From Micavibrio sp. UBA6139 (GTDB lineage: Bacteria > Pseudomonadota > Alphaproteobacteria > Micavibrionales > Micavibrionaceae), in contig DIVF01000030.1 in assembly GCA_002423285.1 (NCBI GenBank), forward strand, positions 1-64,000: a stretch of 64,000 bases of DNA, given 5' to 3'. Each line of letters begins with the position of its first letter. Position 1 is the stretch's first letter. Position numbers and translations under genes: made by a program. A model generated the notes under the pieces. The model was not told where the DNA came from. It saw nothing but the letters and a program-made list of their open reading frames with translations, and did no database searches. This document shows positions 8,707 through 17,241 of the stretch, piece by piece.

Positions 8707-10092
8707 TTAGTAGATTAACTGCATGATATCATTGAGATTAGCAAATACCATGATTCCGACAAGTATGGCTAGCCCCAATCTGAAGGCATATTCTTGAATC
8801 TGGTCAGAAAGTGGCTTTCCACGCACCGCTTCAGCCGCATAAAACACCAGATGTCCGCCGTCCAGCATTGGAATTGGGAACAAATTGATCAATCCAAGAT
8901 TTATGGAAAGTAGCGCGGTAAAGGTAATCAGCGCAATAACACCCGACTGCGCCATATCCCCGGCGATGGCACCGATGCGGATAATCCCGCCCAGCTCCGT
9001 GGCACTGCGCGTGCCCGTGAACATCTGGCCAATCGATTCCAGTGTGCTGATCGTGATGTTATAGGTTTCACGCGTGGCAGCCCCAATCGAATTCAACGGA
9101 CCGTGCTTGATAATCTGTTCGATATCGCCATTGGCAACGATCAACGAGTTATAGCCAAGGCTGTCCTTGTCCTTCATATCCAGGTTTTTATCGGCCACCG
9201 GATTGATCAGGATTTTTTCAAGGTTTGGGCCACGGTCCAAGGTGATCTCAAAGGTTTTCCCCATACGCGCCAACAGCAACGAACGGGCCTTATCGGCGTC
9301 CTTGTCCACATCAATGCCATCAACAGCCTTGATGTATTTAATATCAATGCCGTTGCCGGGGCTGATAATGCCCAGCAAACCACGGGATTGTTTGAAGCCG
9401 TGATGATCTTCGGATTGCTGGCGTTCCGGTGTGGCCATGAATTCAATGACCTTGCCATCGCGTTCAACAACGAATTGGGTTGGCGTATCCAGCTTCACCA
9501 TCACTTCACGGCGAACATCTTCGAAACGGCGAATATTGCGATCACCAATTTTCAAGATGGTGTCATGTGGCTTAAAGCCTGCTTTATCAGCGGCGGAGCC
9601 TTCAATAATGGCAGAGGCTTGTGGCGGTGTGACAGCCTGACCGTGGAACATATATAAGCCAGCCAACACCAGAATAGCGAACAGGTAATTGATCCCCGGC
9701 CCTGCAAAAACAATGGCCATACGCTTCCAGACGGATTTGGCAAAGAACGCGGTAGAGCGTTCAGATTCCGTCATGGCGCGGGCAGCACCACCGTCTTGGA
9801 CGGTTTCTGTTTTCCCAGCACTGGCCGGATCAACATCACCAAACATCTTCACATACCCGCCCAGCGGGATCACAGAGAACTTCCAACGCGTGCCGTGTTT
9901 GTCGGTGAAACCGCCGATTTCCTTACCAAAACCGATGGAGAATGTTTCGACCCGAACGCCACACCATTTCGCAACGATGTAATGGCCAAATTCATGGATG
10001 AAAACCAGAACGCTGAGCACAAGCAGGAATGACCCGCCATAAATCCACATATTGCTGGCGATCAACTGAAAAAGGTCTTGGATTCCTGGCAT
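8707..10092 (-). CDS. rseP: Site-2 protease RseP (M50 zinc metalloprotease)
   Basis: RseP cuts membrane-embedded substrates, classically the anti-sigma factor RseA and leftover signal peptides. The 461-residue protein has HEFGH at 33-37 (zinc ligands and catalytic Glu) in the first membrane segment and NLFPIPMLDGGHL at about 403-415, supplying the third ligand. Two periplasmic PDZ regions lie between: one around IEGSAADKAGFKPHD, and a divergent one after SPGNGIDIKYI. The second PDZ and the loops make it longer than many alphaproteobacterial homologues of about 370-380 residues. Its start overlaps the dxr stop by 1 nt (TAATG). Confidence 0.93.
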   Translation of the reverse strand: MPGIQDLFQLIASNMWIYGGSFLLVLSVLVFIHEFGHYIVAKWCGVRVETFSIGFGKEIGGFTDKHGTRWKFSVIPLGGYVKMFGDVDPASAGKTETVQDGGAARAMTESERSTAFFAKSVWKRMAIVFAGPGINYLFAILVLAGLYMFHGQAVTPPQASAIIEGSAADKAGFKPHDTILKIGDRNIRRFEDVRREVMVKLDTPTQFVVERDGKVIEFMATPERQQSEDHHGFKQSRGLLGIISPGNGIDIKYIKAVDGIDVDKDADKARSLLLARMGKTFEITLDRGPNLEKILINPVADKNLDMKDKDSLGYNSLIVANGDIEQIIKHGPLNSIGAATRETYNITISTLESIGQMFTGTRSATELGGIIRIGAIAGDMAQSGVIALITFTALLSINLGLINLFPIPMLDGGHLVFYAAEAVRGKPLSDQIQEYAFRLGLAILVGIMVFANLNDIMQLIY

Positions 10093-11291
10093 TACACTCT
10101 CACTTTTGAAGTCACGTGTTGGTACGAATTAGATTGAATATAGTCCGCCGTGGAGCGGCGAACAGACTGATCAAGGGACAGAATATCGGCCAGCCCCGAA
10201 AGGTCAACCTTTTGTATCCGGTCCAGTATAACACTGACGGTGCGGACGATGTCCAAAAACCCGATTTTGCCGTCTAAAAAGGCCTGAACGGCGATTTCAT
10301 TGGCGGCGTTAAAGGTCAGGCAAGCCGCCTGCCCCGCCCCTAAACACTGATACGCCAACCCGACGGATGGGAAGCGTTCACCGTCAAGCGGTTCAAAATC
10401 AAGGCGTTTCAGGGCGGTCAGGTCTAACCGCAATCCCGATGTAGCTATTCTGTTGGGCCAGCCCAGCGCATTGGCAATCGGGGTACGCATATCCGGTGCG
10501 CCGAGTTGGGCCAGAAACGACCCATCGGCATATTCAACCATTGAATGAATGACAGATTGCGGGTGGACCAGAACGTCAATTTGTTCGGGGGGCAGGTCAA
10601 ACAGATAGCGGGCCTCAATCACCTCAAGTGCCTTATTCATCATACTGGCGCTATCAACAGAGATTTTGGCACCCATGGACCAGTTGGGGTGTGTCACCGC
10701 CTGTTGCGGGGTAGCGGCTTCCATCTGGGCCAAGGACCATTGACGGAACGGGCCACCGGACGCGGTCAAAACAATGCGCTCAATTCCGGCGCGGTTGTCG
10801 TTTTCAAAGACCTGAAAGATCGCGTTGTGTTCGCTGTCCACAGGCAAAAGTGTAGCCCCGGCCGCCCTTGCCGCCGCAATCACAAGCGGCCCTGCCGCGA
10901 CCAGCGGTTCTTTATTGGCGATGGCAACGCATTTGCCCTGTTTAATCGCCGCCAGAATGGGTTCCAGCCCCGCCATGCCGACAATCGCCGCCATGATCCA
11001 GTCAGCAGGACGGCGCGCGCCGTCAATAATGGCCATACGCCCGGAGGCACATTCAATACCCGTACCGGATAAACGGTTTTTCAAATCTTCGTAGAGATTT
11101 TCATCACCAATGACTGCCAGTTTGGCGTTCAACGCCACGGCCTGCTCGGCCAGCAAGGCCACGTTGCTTTGCGCGGTCAGGACATTGACGCTGTACTGGT
11201 CGCGGTGAAGCTGCAACAAATCAACAGTGCTGCGCCCGATGGAGCCCGTGGACCCCAGAATAGAAACGGTTTTTACAGCCATAGCAGACAT
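10092..11291 (-). CDS. dxr: 1-deoxy-D-xylulose 5-phosphate reductoisomerase
   Basis: Dxr (IspC) turns DXP into MEP with NADPH, the committed step of the non-mevalonate isoprenoid pathway. It thus feeds UppS two genes upstream. The 399 residues begin with the NADPH-binding VSILGSTGSIGRSTVDLL. They then show ANKEPLVAAG, the catalytic-site boxes PVDSEHNAIFQ and TASGGPFR, and VHPQSVIHSMVEY. The start overlaps cdsA by 19 nt; an ATG three codons later is an equal alternative. Confidence 0.96.
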   Translation of the reverse strand: MSAMAVKTVSILGSTGSIGRSTVDLLQLHRDQYSVNVLTAQSNVALLAEQAVALNAKLAVIGDENLYEDLKNRLSGTGIECASGRMAIIDGARRPADWIMAAIVGMAGLEPILAAIKQGKCVAIANKEPLVAAGPLVIAAARAAGATLLPVDSEHNAIFQVFENDNRAGIERIVLTASGGPFRQWSLAQMEAATPQQAVTHPNWSMGAKISVDSASMMNKALEVIEARYLFDLPPEQIDVLVHPQSVIHSMVEYADGSFLAQLGAPDMRTPIANALGWPNRIATSGLRLDLTALKRLDFEPLDGERFPSVGLAYQCLGAGQAACLTFNAANEIAVQAFLDGKIGFLDIVRTVSVILDRIQKVDLSGLADILSLDQSVRRSTADYIQSNSYQHVTSKVRV

Positions 11292-11926
11292 GCCAATAGA
11301 AATGCCGGGGATGCCAGCAACAAAGAATCAATCCGGTCCAACAACCCGCCATGACCGGGGATCAAATTGCCCGTATCCTTAACCCCAACACGGCGTTTCA
11401 TGGCAGAGATAAACAGATCACCAATCTGACCCACACCGCCCAGCGCAGCACCGGTCAGGAATTCAACAATCACATGCGCATCAGACATCTTGGTCAGATA
11501 GCTATACAGCATCAAAACAAGACCGCTGAAGAACATGCCGCCGACCAGACCCGCCCATGTTTTATTCGGAGAAATTGTCGGGGCCATTTTTGGGCCGCCA
11601 ATCGCCTTGCCTGAAAAATAAGCACCGATGTCGCATGCCCAGACACAGAACAACAGGCCAAAAATCAAGGCTAGCCCATGATCGAAATAAAGGCGCAAGA
11701 CGATAAAGGACATATTGGCAATCAGCAGATAGGCGACACCAATCAGAACATCGGACCAGAAGCGCGTGCCCTTTTGCGCCATGCGCACCCATTCATGAAT
11801 GGAAATAATCGCGGCCACGGCAATGGTGATGGCAAAGGGAATACCGCCCAGATACATCAACCCCAAAAAGACCGGGGCCATGACCAACGCCGACAGGATC
11901 CGTTGACGAAGGCTGGAAGCGGCCAT
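11273..11926 (-). CDS. cdsA: Phosphatidate cytidylyltransferase CdsA
   Basis: CdsA makes CDP-diacylglycerol from phosphatidic acid and CTP, the branch point to all membrane phospholipids. The 217 residues contain about six membrane segments and end with the diagnostic signature SAMKRRVGVKDTGNLIPGHG followed by GLLDRIDS. That signature provides the metal and CTP ligands. The protein is shorter than the usual 260-280 residues; the missing part is N-terminal membrane helices. It overlaps dxr by 19 nt and starts 3 nt after uppS. Confidence 0.93.
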   Translation of the reverse strand: MAASSLRQRILSALVMAPVFLGLMYLGGIPFAITIAVAAIISIHEWVRMAQKGTRFWSDVLIGVAYLLIANMSFIVLRLYFDHGLALIFGLLFCVWACDIGAYFSGKAIGGPKMAPTISPNKTWAGLVGGMFFSGLVLMLYSYLTKMSDAHVIVEFLTGAALGGVGQIGDLFISAMKRRVGVKDTGNLIPGHGGLLDRIDSLLLASPAFLLACLLWL

Positions 11927-11929
11927 TTC

Positions 11930-12661
11930 TTATCCTTTATTACTATCTGATTTGACACCGCCAAAGCGACGGTCGCGGCTGCGGAATTCCGCGATGGCGG
12001 CCTCCAGATCGGCGCGTGAAAAATCAGGCCATAAGGTTGGGGTAAAAATCATTTCGGAATAAGCGCATTGCCACAGCAAGAAATTGCTGACGCGTTGTTC
12101 GCCGCTGGTGCGGATCAAAATATCCGGATCAGGAATACCGTCTGTTGACAGGAATCGTGGAAAATATTCCTCAGCCGCAGCAAAATCCGGCGTGATGTCA
12201 TTATCGCGCAGATGCACGGCCATCTTCGCCGCCGCCGATAAAATATCGTGGCGCCCGCCATAATTCAGGGCAATGACAACGGTGACGGAGGTATTGTTTC
12301 TGGTAAGGTTTTCCGCCTGCTCAATCAACTTGACGATGTCGGCTTCCAATTCTTCGCGGTGGCCGATCACTTTCAGGCGGATATTATTGGCATGAAGCTC
12401 AGCCGTTTCCGCGCGCAGATACATGCGCAGCAAACGCATGAGTTCTTTGACTTCATCAACCGGGCGGTTCCAGTTTTCGGTCGAAAACCCGAACAAGGTC
12501 AGATATTGAACGCCCAGCTCACCGGCATCCTTCACCGCGCGTTTGACGGCTTCGATCCCGCGCTGGTGTCCTGCGGTGCGTGGAAGGCCGCGCGCCTGTG
12601 CCCAGCGCCCGTTTCCGTCCATAATGATGGCAATATGTTTTGGTACGCTTGTTGTCATCAA
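11930..12661 (-). CDS. uppS: Undecaprenyl diphosphate synthase UppS
   Basis: UppS (cis-prenyltransferase) adds eight isopentenyl units to farnesyl diphosphate to give the C55 carrier used for peptidoglycan and O-antigen. The 243-residue protein opens with HIAIIMDGNGRWAQARGLPR, holding the catalytic Asp and the diphosphate-binding loop. It also has FGFSTENWNRP and ends with the conserved LIRTSGEQRVSNFLLWQ and WPDF boxes. It is 3 nt downstream of frr. Confidence 0.96.
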   Translation of the reverse strand: MMTTSVPKHIAIIMDGNGRWAQARGLPRTAGHQRGIEAVKRAVKDAGELGVQYLTLFGFSTENWNRPVDEVKELMRLLRMYLRAETAELHANNIRLKVIGHREELEADIVKLIEQAENLTRNNTSVTVVIALNYGGRHDILSAAAKMAVHLRDNDITPDFAAAEEYFPRFLSTDGIPDPDILIRTSGEQRVSNFLLWQCAYSEMIFTPTLWPDFSRADLEAAIAEFRSRDRRFGGVKSDSNKG

Positions 12662-12664
12662 ATA

Positions 12665-13213
12665 CTACACGACCATGATGTCTTTTTCTTTTTCAGACAG
12701 CAATTTGTCGATCTTGGTGATGTACTCATCCGTGATCTTCTGAACTTCTTTGTTCATGTCTTCTTGCGCGTCTTTCGAAACATCGCCCGTCAGTTTTTTA
12801 ATGTTGTCCATACCATCGCGGCGAATATTGCGGATGGAAACGCGGGCGGCTTCGGCATATTTTCCAGCGACTTTTTGCAATTCCTTGCGGCGCTCTTCGG
12901 TCAGTTGTGGAATTGGCACGCGGATCACAGTGCCTTCACCTTGCGGGTTCAAACCCAGACCGGAATCACGGATCGCCTTCTCAACGGCCTTGGTCAGGCC
13001 CGAATCCCAAACGGTGACTGTCAGCATACGCGGTTCAGGAACGCTGACCGAACCACACTGGCTGAGCGGCATATGAGAGCCATAAGCCTCAACCATCACG
13101 GTTTCCAGCATATTGGTCGAGGCGCGGCCTGTGCGCAGGCCGATAAATTCCTGACGAAGCTGCTCAGCGGCACCGTCCATGCGGCGTTTCAAATCTGCTT
13201 TATCAAGGGTCAT
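12665..13213 (-). CDS. frr: Ribosome recycling factor
   Basis: RRF, with EF-G, splits the post-termination ribosome. The start is the ATG at 13213, preceded by GGAG at a proper distance. The open frame runs another 51 codons upstream into the end of pyrH, but that part is Arg/Ser-rich and unlike RRF. The 182 residues have the family layout: TLDKADLKRRMDGAAEQL, GLRTGRAS, then the VSVPEPRMLTVTVWD domain and IRVPIPQLTEERRKEL. pyrH-frr adjacency is nearly universal. Confidence 0.96.
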   Translation of the reverse strand: MTLDKADLKRRMDGAAEQLRQEFIGLRTGRASTNMLETVMVEAYGSHMPLSQCGSVSVPEPRMLTVTVWDSGLTKAVEKAIRDSGLGLNPQGEGTVIRVPIPQLTEERRKELQKVAGKYAEAARVSIRNIRRDGMDNIKKLTGDVSKDAQEDMNKEVQKITDEYITKIDKLLSEKEKDIMVV

Positions 13214-13238
13214 TTTGTTTTCTCCAGCTTTCTTAGAA

Positions 13239-14009
13239 TTATTTGTCTGACACAACCGTGCATTTGCCCTGTCCGCGCAGGACCTTGGCAAAATTGCCTT
13301 CTTCCTTGACGGAGAAAACAACGATTGGAATTTCATTTTCACGGGCAATCGCAATCGCCGTGGCATCCATCACGTTCAAATCCTTGGTCAGGACATCCAT
13401 ATAGGTCACGTGGTCATAATGCTTGGCAGATGGGTCCTTCACAGGGTCGGCGGTATAAATACCATCAACCTTTGTCCCCTTGAACAAGGCGTCGCACTCC
13501 ATTTCGGTGGCACGCAAAGCCGCCGGCGTATCGGTTGTAAAGAACGGGTTCCCGGAACCGGCCGCGAAAATAACGACACGCCCCTTTTCCATGTGACGCA
13601 GCGCACGGCGGCGGATAAAGGGTTCGCACACAGCCTGCATCGGGATGGCGGATTGCACGCGGGTCGGCATACCAATCGCTTCAAAGGCCGATTGCAGGGC
13701 CAGCGCGTTCATGACTGTGCCCAGCATACCGATATAATCACCGGTGGCGCGGTCCATGCCGTTTTCAGCACCCGAAGCACCACGGAAGATGTTCCCGGCC
13801 CCGACAACGATGCAAACCTGAACACCCAGATCAAGCGCTTGCTTCACATCGCGGGCAATACGGTCAACGGTTTTGGGGTCAATCCCGAATTCGCGGTCGC
13901 CCTGCAAAACTTCGCCGGACATTTTCAGCAAGACCCGCTTGTATTTCACGGCAGGATCAATGGCGCGCGCGGTTTCAGTTTCCAGTGACGGCATGGCGGC
14001 TGCTTTCAT
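13239..14009 (-). CDS. pyrH: UMP kinase PyrH
   Basis: PyrH phosphorylates UMP to UDP in pyrimidine synthesis and is usually controlled by GTP and UTP. The 256-residue amino-acid-kinase fold protein has KYKRVLLKMSGEVLQG at about 22, the glycine loop VVGAGNIFRGA, DYIGMLGTVMNALALQ, and the KVDGIYTADPVKDPSA box near the C-terminus. It is the first gene of the large outer-membrane operon, downstream of the promoter at 14051-14079. An ATG five codons in is an alternative start. Confidence 0.95.
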   Translation of the reverse strand: MKAAAMPSLETETARAIDPAVKYKRVLLKMSGEVLQGDREFGIDPKTVDRIARDVKQALDLGVQVCIVVGAGNIFRGASGAENGMDRATGDYIGMLGTVMNALALQSAFEAIGMPTRVQSAIPMQAVCEPFIRRRALRHMEKGRVVIFAAGSGNPFFTTDTPAALRATEMECDALFKGTKVDGIYTADPVKDPSAKHYDHVTYMDVLTKDLNVMDATAIAIARENEIPIVVFSVKEEGNFAKVLRGQGKCTVVSDK

Positions 14010-14050
14010 TGTGATCTCATTGTTTTATATGATGTATTTGACGGCCTTAC

Positions 14051-14079
14051 TTTATAATCAGGCGAGGCAATATAAACAA
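14051..14079 (-). promoter_or_regulatory. Probable sigma-70 promoter for pyrH and the lpx/bam operon
   Basis: Minus-strand TTGTTT, a 17-nt spacer and TATAAA lie about 45 nt upstream of the pyrH ATG, and downstream of the tsf terminator. This position supports a separate transcription unit for the 13 genes from pyrH to lpxB. Confidence 0.5.
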
Positions 14080-14123
14080 GTATATTCGCATCATATGAGG
14101 GAGCCGCTTGTTTGATAAAGACG

Positions 14124-14160
14124 CCCCCTCACCCTGACCCTCTCCCCGTGGAGGAGAGGG
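14124..14160. repeat. CCCTCACCC/GGGAGAGGG palindromic intergenic element
   Basis: The sequence has a C-rich lead (CCCCCTCACCCTGA), followed by 8-bp arms CCCTCTCC and GGAGAGGG around a 7-nt loop. It has the form of a REP-type element that is widespread between proteobacterial genes. It sits between the tsf terminator and the pyrH promoter. Only one copy is seen in this window. Confidence 0.55.
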
Positions 14161-14180
14161 AATAACGCCTTGTTTAAAAT

Positions 14181-14211
14181 AAAAAAAGCGCCTCCAAAGG
14201 AAGCGCTTTTT
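14181..14211 (-). terminator. Intrinsic terminator of rpsB-tsf
   Basis: Arms AAGCGC (14186-14191) and GCGCTT (14203-14208) with an inner TCC/GGA step are followed, on the minus strand, by a T-rich tract (14187 downwards). It begins 25 nt after the tsf stop. It is nearly symmetrical, so it may stop transcription both ways. Confidence 0.85.
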
Positions 14212-14233
14212 AATTTCGATTATGACTAAGCGA

Positions 14234-15157
14234 TTAGCCGTTGGATACTTTTGCAACTTCGGCTGCGAAATCGACTTCTTCTTTTTCGATCCCTTCGCCC
14301 AGTTGGAAGCGGATATAGCCGGTCAGCTTGACAGACTTGCCATGTTCCTTGGCTGCGTTTTCAATGATTTTGGAAACTTTTGTCTCGCCGTCCATAACGT
14401 AGGTTTGTTCCAGCAGAACAACCTCTTCGTAGAACTTGCGAACACGGCCTTCCAGCATTTTCTCAATAATGTCATCGGCTTTGCCAGCTTCTTTTGCTGT
14501 CGCGCGGATGACGTTCTTTTCACGTTCCAGAACGGCTGGATCAACGGAAGACGCATCCAGGAAGGCTGGGTTTGTCGCCGCAATGTGCATTGCGATCTGC
14601 TTGCCGAGCATTTCCAACTTGTCTGCGTCTGCGTCGGATTCCAATGCAACCAGAACGCCGATTTTACCCATGCCGTCAGCAACGCTGTTATGGATATAAG
14701 TCGCAACCATACCTTGAGAAACGCTGAGTTTCGCCAGACGACGAATGCTCATGTTTTCACCGATCGTTGCGATCAGGCTGGTCAGTGTTTCCTGAACTGT
14801 TTTGCCATCGCCATAAGGCGCTGCAGCGAGTTCTTCAGCTGTATTCGCAGACGTCAGCGACAGTTCAGCTGCTTTCTTAACAAAACCCTGGAACTGGTCG
14901 TTACGGGCTACGAAATCGGTTTCAGCATTGATTTCAACAATCGCTGCTGATGTACCGGATTTAGCAACCGCAACCAGACCTTCAGCCGCTGTACGACCGG
15001 ATTTCTTGGCTGCTTTTGACAGACCCTTTTGACGCAACCAGTCGATTGAGGCTTGCATGTCGCCCTTGTTTTCGACCAGAGCGTTTTTCGCATCCATCAT
15101 ACCCGCGCCTGTTGTGTCGCGCAGTTCCTTCACCATCGAAGCTGTAATGTCAGCCAT
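14234..15157 (-). CDS. tsf: Elongation factor Ts
   Basis: EF-Ts exchanges GDP for GTP on EF-Tu. The 307 residues have an N-terminal UBA-like domain (2-55) with VKELRDTTGAGMMDAKNAL. The core AEGLVAV and AEINAETDFVARND follows, holding the TDFV contact to EF-Tu. The second half has the dimerisation subdomain and QPWVMD-like end region (here LLEQTYVMDGETKVSKI). It follows rpsB by 51 nt and is ended by the terminator at 14.2 kb. Length is normal. Confidence 0.97.
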   Translation of the reverse strand: MADITASMVKELRDTTGAGMMDAKNALVENKGDMQASIDWLRQKGLSKAAKKSGRTAAEGLVAVAKSGTSAAIVEINAETDFVARNDQFQGFVKKAAELSLTSANTAEELAAAPYGDGKTVQETLTSLIATIGENMSIRRLAKLSVSQGMVATYIHNSVADGMGKIGVLVALESDADADKLEMLGKQIAMHIAATNPAFLDASSVDPAVLEREKNVIRATAKEAGKADDIIEKMLEGRVRKFYEEVVLLEQTYVMDGETKVSKIIENAAKEHGKSVKLTGYIRFQLGEGIEKEEVDFAAEVAKVSNG

Positions 15158-15208
15158 AGTTTTTGTCCTTTATATCAAAAAGTTATAGATCAACCCTAAA
15201 GTCTGAGA

Positions 15209-15994
15209 TTAAGCAGAAGCTACTTTTTTCTCGGACTCAGATGGTGCTGTTGGCAGTGCTTCCATTGGGTTCTCAGACGCGCCGAGATCCTTACCGGAAT
15301 GCTTCAGCTCAGCTTGCAGACCATCAAGAACAGCCGCCGCAACCAGGTCGCAGTACAGTTCGATCGCGCGCAGAGCGTCATCGTTACCAGGGATCGGGAA
15401 TTCCAGGCCATCAGGATCAGAATTGGTATCGCAGATCGCAAATACTGGAATGCCCAGGTTATGTGCTTCTTTAATTGCCAAGTCTTCCTTGTTGGTATCA
15501 ATCACGAAAATGGCATCCGGCAAGCCGCCCATTTCCTTGATCCCGCCAACAGACTTCTCCAGACGCTCCAGTTCACGGGACAGCATCAGCAGTTCTTTTT
15601 TCGAACGCTTGCCGTTGTCATGGGACAGAATTTGTTCAACTTCGCGCAGACGCGTAATCGATTTGGACATTGTTTTCCAGTTGGTCAACATGCCGCCCAA
15701 CCAGCGGTGGTTAACATAGTACTGGCCGCATTTTTTGGATGCTTCAACGACTTTTTCTTGTGCTTGGCGTTTTGTACCAACGAACAGAACACGGCCGCCA
15801 TTGGCCGCAATGTTGCGGATTTCTTTCAAAGCGCGGTCCAGCATTGGAACTGTTTGTTGCAGATCGAGGATGTGAACGCCGTTACGAACACCGAAGATAT
15901 ACGGCTTCATTTTTGGGTTCCAACGACGTGTGTGGTGACCAAAGTGAACGCCTGCTTCGAGCAGTTGACGCATGGTGAAATCTGGCATTGCCAT
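15209..15994 (-). CDS. rpsB: 30S ribosomal protein S2
   Basis: S2 sits on the head and back of the small subunit and is needed for S1 binding. The start is the ATG at 15994, preceded by AAGGAAC. The frame stays open for 69 codons upstream, but that part is the untranslated leader. The 261-residue protein shows MRQLLEAGVHFGHHTRRWNPKM, RNGVHILDLQQT, and PDAIFVIDTNKEDLAIKEA. The IPVFAICDTNSDPDG box is followed by a short low-complexity tail. A leader of about 200 nt with several hairpins precedes it, which fits autogenous control by S2 as known in other bacteria. Confidence 0.97.
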   Translation of the reverse strand: MAMPDFTMRQLLEAGVHFGHHTRRWNPKMKPYIFGVRNGVHILDLQQTVPMLDRALKEIRNIAANGGRVLFVGTKRQAQEKVVEASKKCGQYYVNHRWLGGMLTNWKTMSKSITRLREVEQILSHDNGKRSKKELLMLSRELERLEKSVGGIKEMGGLPDAIFVIDTNKEDLAIKEAHNLGIPVFAICDTNSDPDGLEFPIPGNDDALRAIELYCDLVAAAVLDGLQAELKHSGKDLGASENPMEALPTAPSESEKKVASA

Positions 15995-16179
15995 TATTTT
16001 AGTTCCTTTTCCGGTTGTTGCCTCTGCGGGGGGACATTCCTTTTTCAAGGAACACCGGGAGGGTTTTGCCACCTTGGCAAGCCCAAACCCCGCATGTGAA
16101 TTTAACGAGTTGCCGGGTTTATACAGGTGATTCCGCAGGTTTTCAAGGGTTTTCTCTAAAAACCAGCGCCCGTTCAGAC

Positions 16180-16208
16180 TGATAAATTGTGCAACACACA
16201 ATTTATCA
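16180..16208. promoter_or_regulatory. Operator-like 12-bp inverted repeat at the rpsB start site
   Basis: Perfect arms TGATAAATTGTG and CACAATTTATCA flank CAACA. The right arm overlaps the -10 box of the rpsB promoter, and the centre lies near the predicted transcription start (about 16198). It could bind a repressor as DNA or form a 5' hairpin in the rpsB mRNA. No U tract follows on either strand, so it is not a terminator. Confidence 0.55.
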
Positions 16209-16233
16209 TAATGCGGGAGCGCCCCCGCTTCAA
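16205..16233 (-). promoter_or_regulatory. Sigma-70 promoter of rpsB-tsf
   Basis: Minus-strand TTGAAG, exactly 17 nt, then TATGAT. The spacer itself contains a GCGGG/CCCGC palindrome. It lies about 210 nt upstream of the rpsB ATG, giving a long leader. Confidence 0.65.
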
Positions 16234-16269
16234 TGATTGAATGCGAAAAGCGGCAAAAAAAGGCAAGAT

Positions 16270-17241
16270 TCAGCGGTTTATGCCTGTGGAGACCTGAATT
16301 TCGCCCAGACGGCGTACCGGTTCCGCCGCGTCACGACTGGATTGCATCTGCTGGATGGCGGCCGCGGTTTTATCCAAAGCGTCCTGACGCAGGACATCGA
16401 TGATCGAAAAGGTCTCGCACGCCTCCAGCATCTTTTCCAGACGGGATTCCTCATCCGGGTGGCTGCTATTGGCGAATTGATCTTCCAGATCGGCAATGAA
16501 CGCTGCGCTGTCTGCGGGGTTCCGCAGGATGGCGGCAACGTCCATCCCTCGCCCATCCGGGTATTTCAGGGCCGCAAGGCCTGATTCATTCAAAATAACG
16601 GCGCAATCACGGCTGGATTGCTTATAAATGGCCGCACAATCACGCAAAACGGCCATTTCCGCCCCCGGTAAGGCCCGAATTTTAGCAATCATGTCTGGCA
16701 TAACGTGCAAACTGGCCGCGTTAAAGGCATTACACAGGCGATTGCTGCGTTCTTGCCGATTATCCACCCGGTCAAAGATCGACAGCAATACCTCGGCCGA
16801 TTGTTGCGCGGTCAGGGTGTTGAGTTGAATGGGTGCTGGTTGTTGGTGCAACCGGTCATGCCGCTCAAAAAACCCGGAATTCAGTTTGTTCAGATAGGTC
16901 ACATTGCCGTTTTCGTTCAACGGCACACCACGTTCGCGCATATATTGCATGCCACGATTGCCATTGGGGCTAAACGCCGTTCCCCAATCGGGCGATTGCG
17001 GATCAATCAAAACCAGAACATTCCGTTCCTTATTATAAAAACGGTAATCCTTTATATCGCATTTAACGGCAATGGTTTTTGGGTCGGTCAGGGTATCAAC
17101 AATCGCCTGACGATATTGTTTAATATCGCCGCCAAATTCATCCTTATGCTTGGCAAAGCTGTGGCCGTAGCGGTGCGCGATGACCGAAGCAATGCGTTCA
17201 GCGTTAATCGCCCGTTGCAGGTAATCGGGTTCAGCGCTCAT
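16270..17241 (-). CDS. Unknown protein with a nuclease-toxin-like N-terminal segment
   Basis: A 323-residue cytosolic protein with no signal peptide or membrane segment. Residues 27-100 hold a pattern seen in BECR-type RNase toxin domains: KHKDEFG (31-37), a Y at 43, an I-x3-L-x-DP helix end (47-54), YN (69-70), LVLID (76-80), GTAF (87-90) and a late Tyr (100). The remaining two thirds are helical and unlike anything I recognise. The gene overlaps the preceding unknown gene by 11 nt, so the pair is co-translated. The toxin-fold reading is my inference from spacing and residue types; a housekeeping role is equally open. The DNA composition looks like that of its neighbours. Confidence 0.6.
   Translation of the reverse strand: MSAEPDYLQRAINAERIASVIAHRYGHSFAKHKDEFGGDIKQYRQAIVDTLTDPKTIAVKCDIKDYRFYNKERNVLVLIDPQSPDWGTAFSPNGNRGMQYMRERGVPLNENGNVTYLNKLNSGFFERHDRLHQQPAPIQLNTLTAQQSAEVLLSIFDRVDNRQERSNRLCNAFNAASLHVMPDMIAKIRALPGAEMAVLRDCAAIYKQSSRDCAVILNESGLAALKYPDGRGMDVAAILRNPADSAAFIADLEDQFANSSHPDEESRLEKMLEACETFSIIDVLRQDALDKTAAAIQQMQSSRDAAEPVRRLGEIQVSTGINR

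Noticed and set aside
12248..13309. Open frame of 353 codons on the plus strand opposite uppS and frr
   Set aside because: It crosses two conserved minus-strand genes and their junction; composition is that of a shadow frame.
15995..16201. N-terminal extension of rpsB by 69 codons
   Set aside because: It would translate the structured leader; the ATG at 15994 has a good Shine-Dalgarno site and matches the S2 family start.
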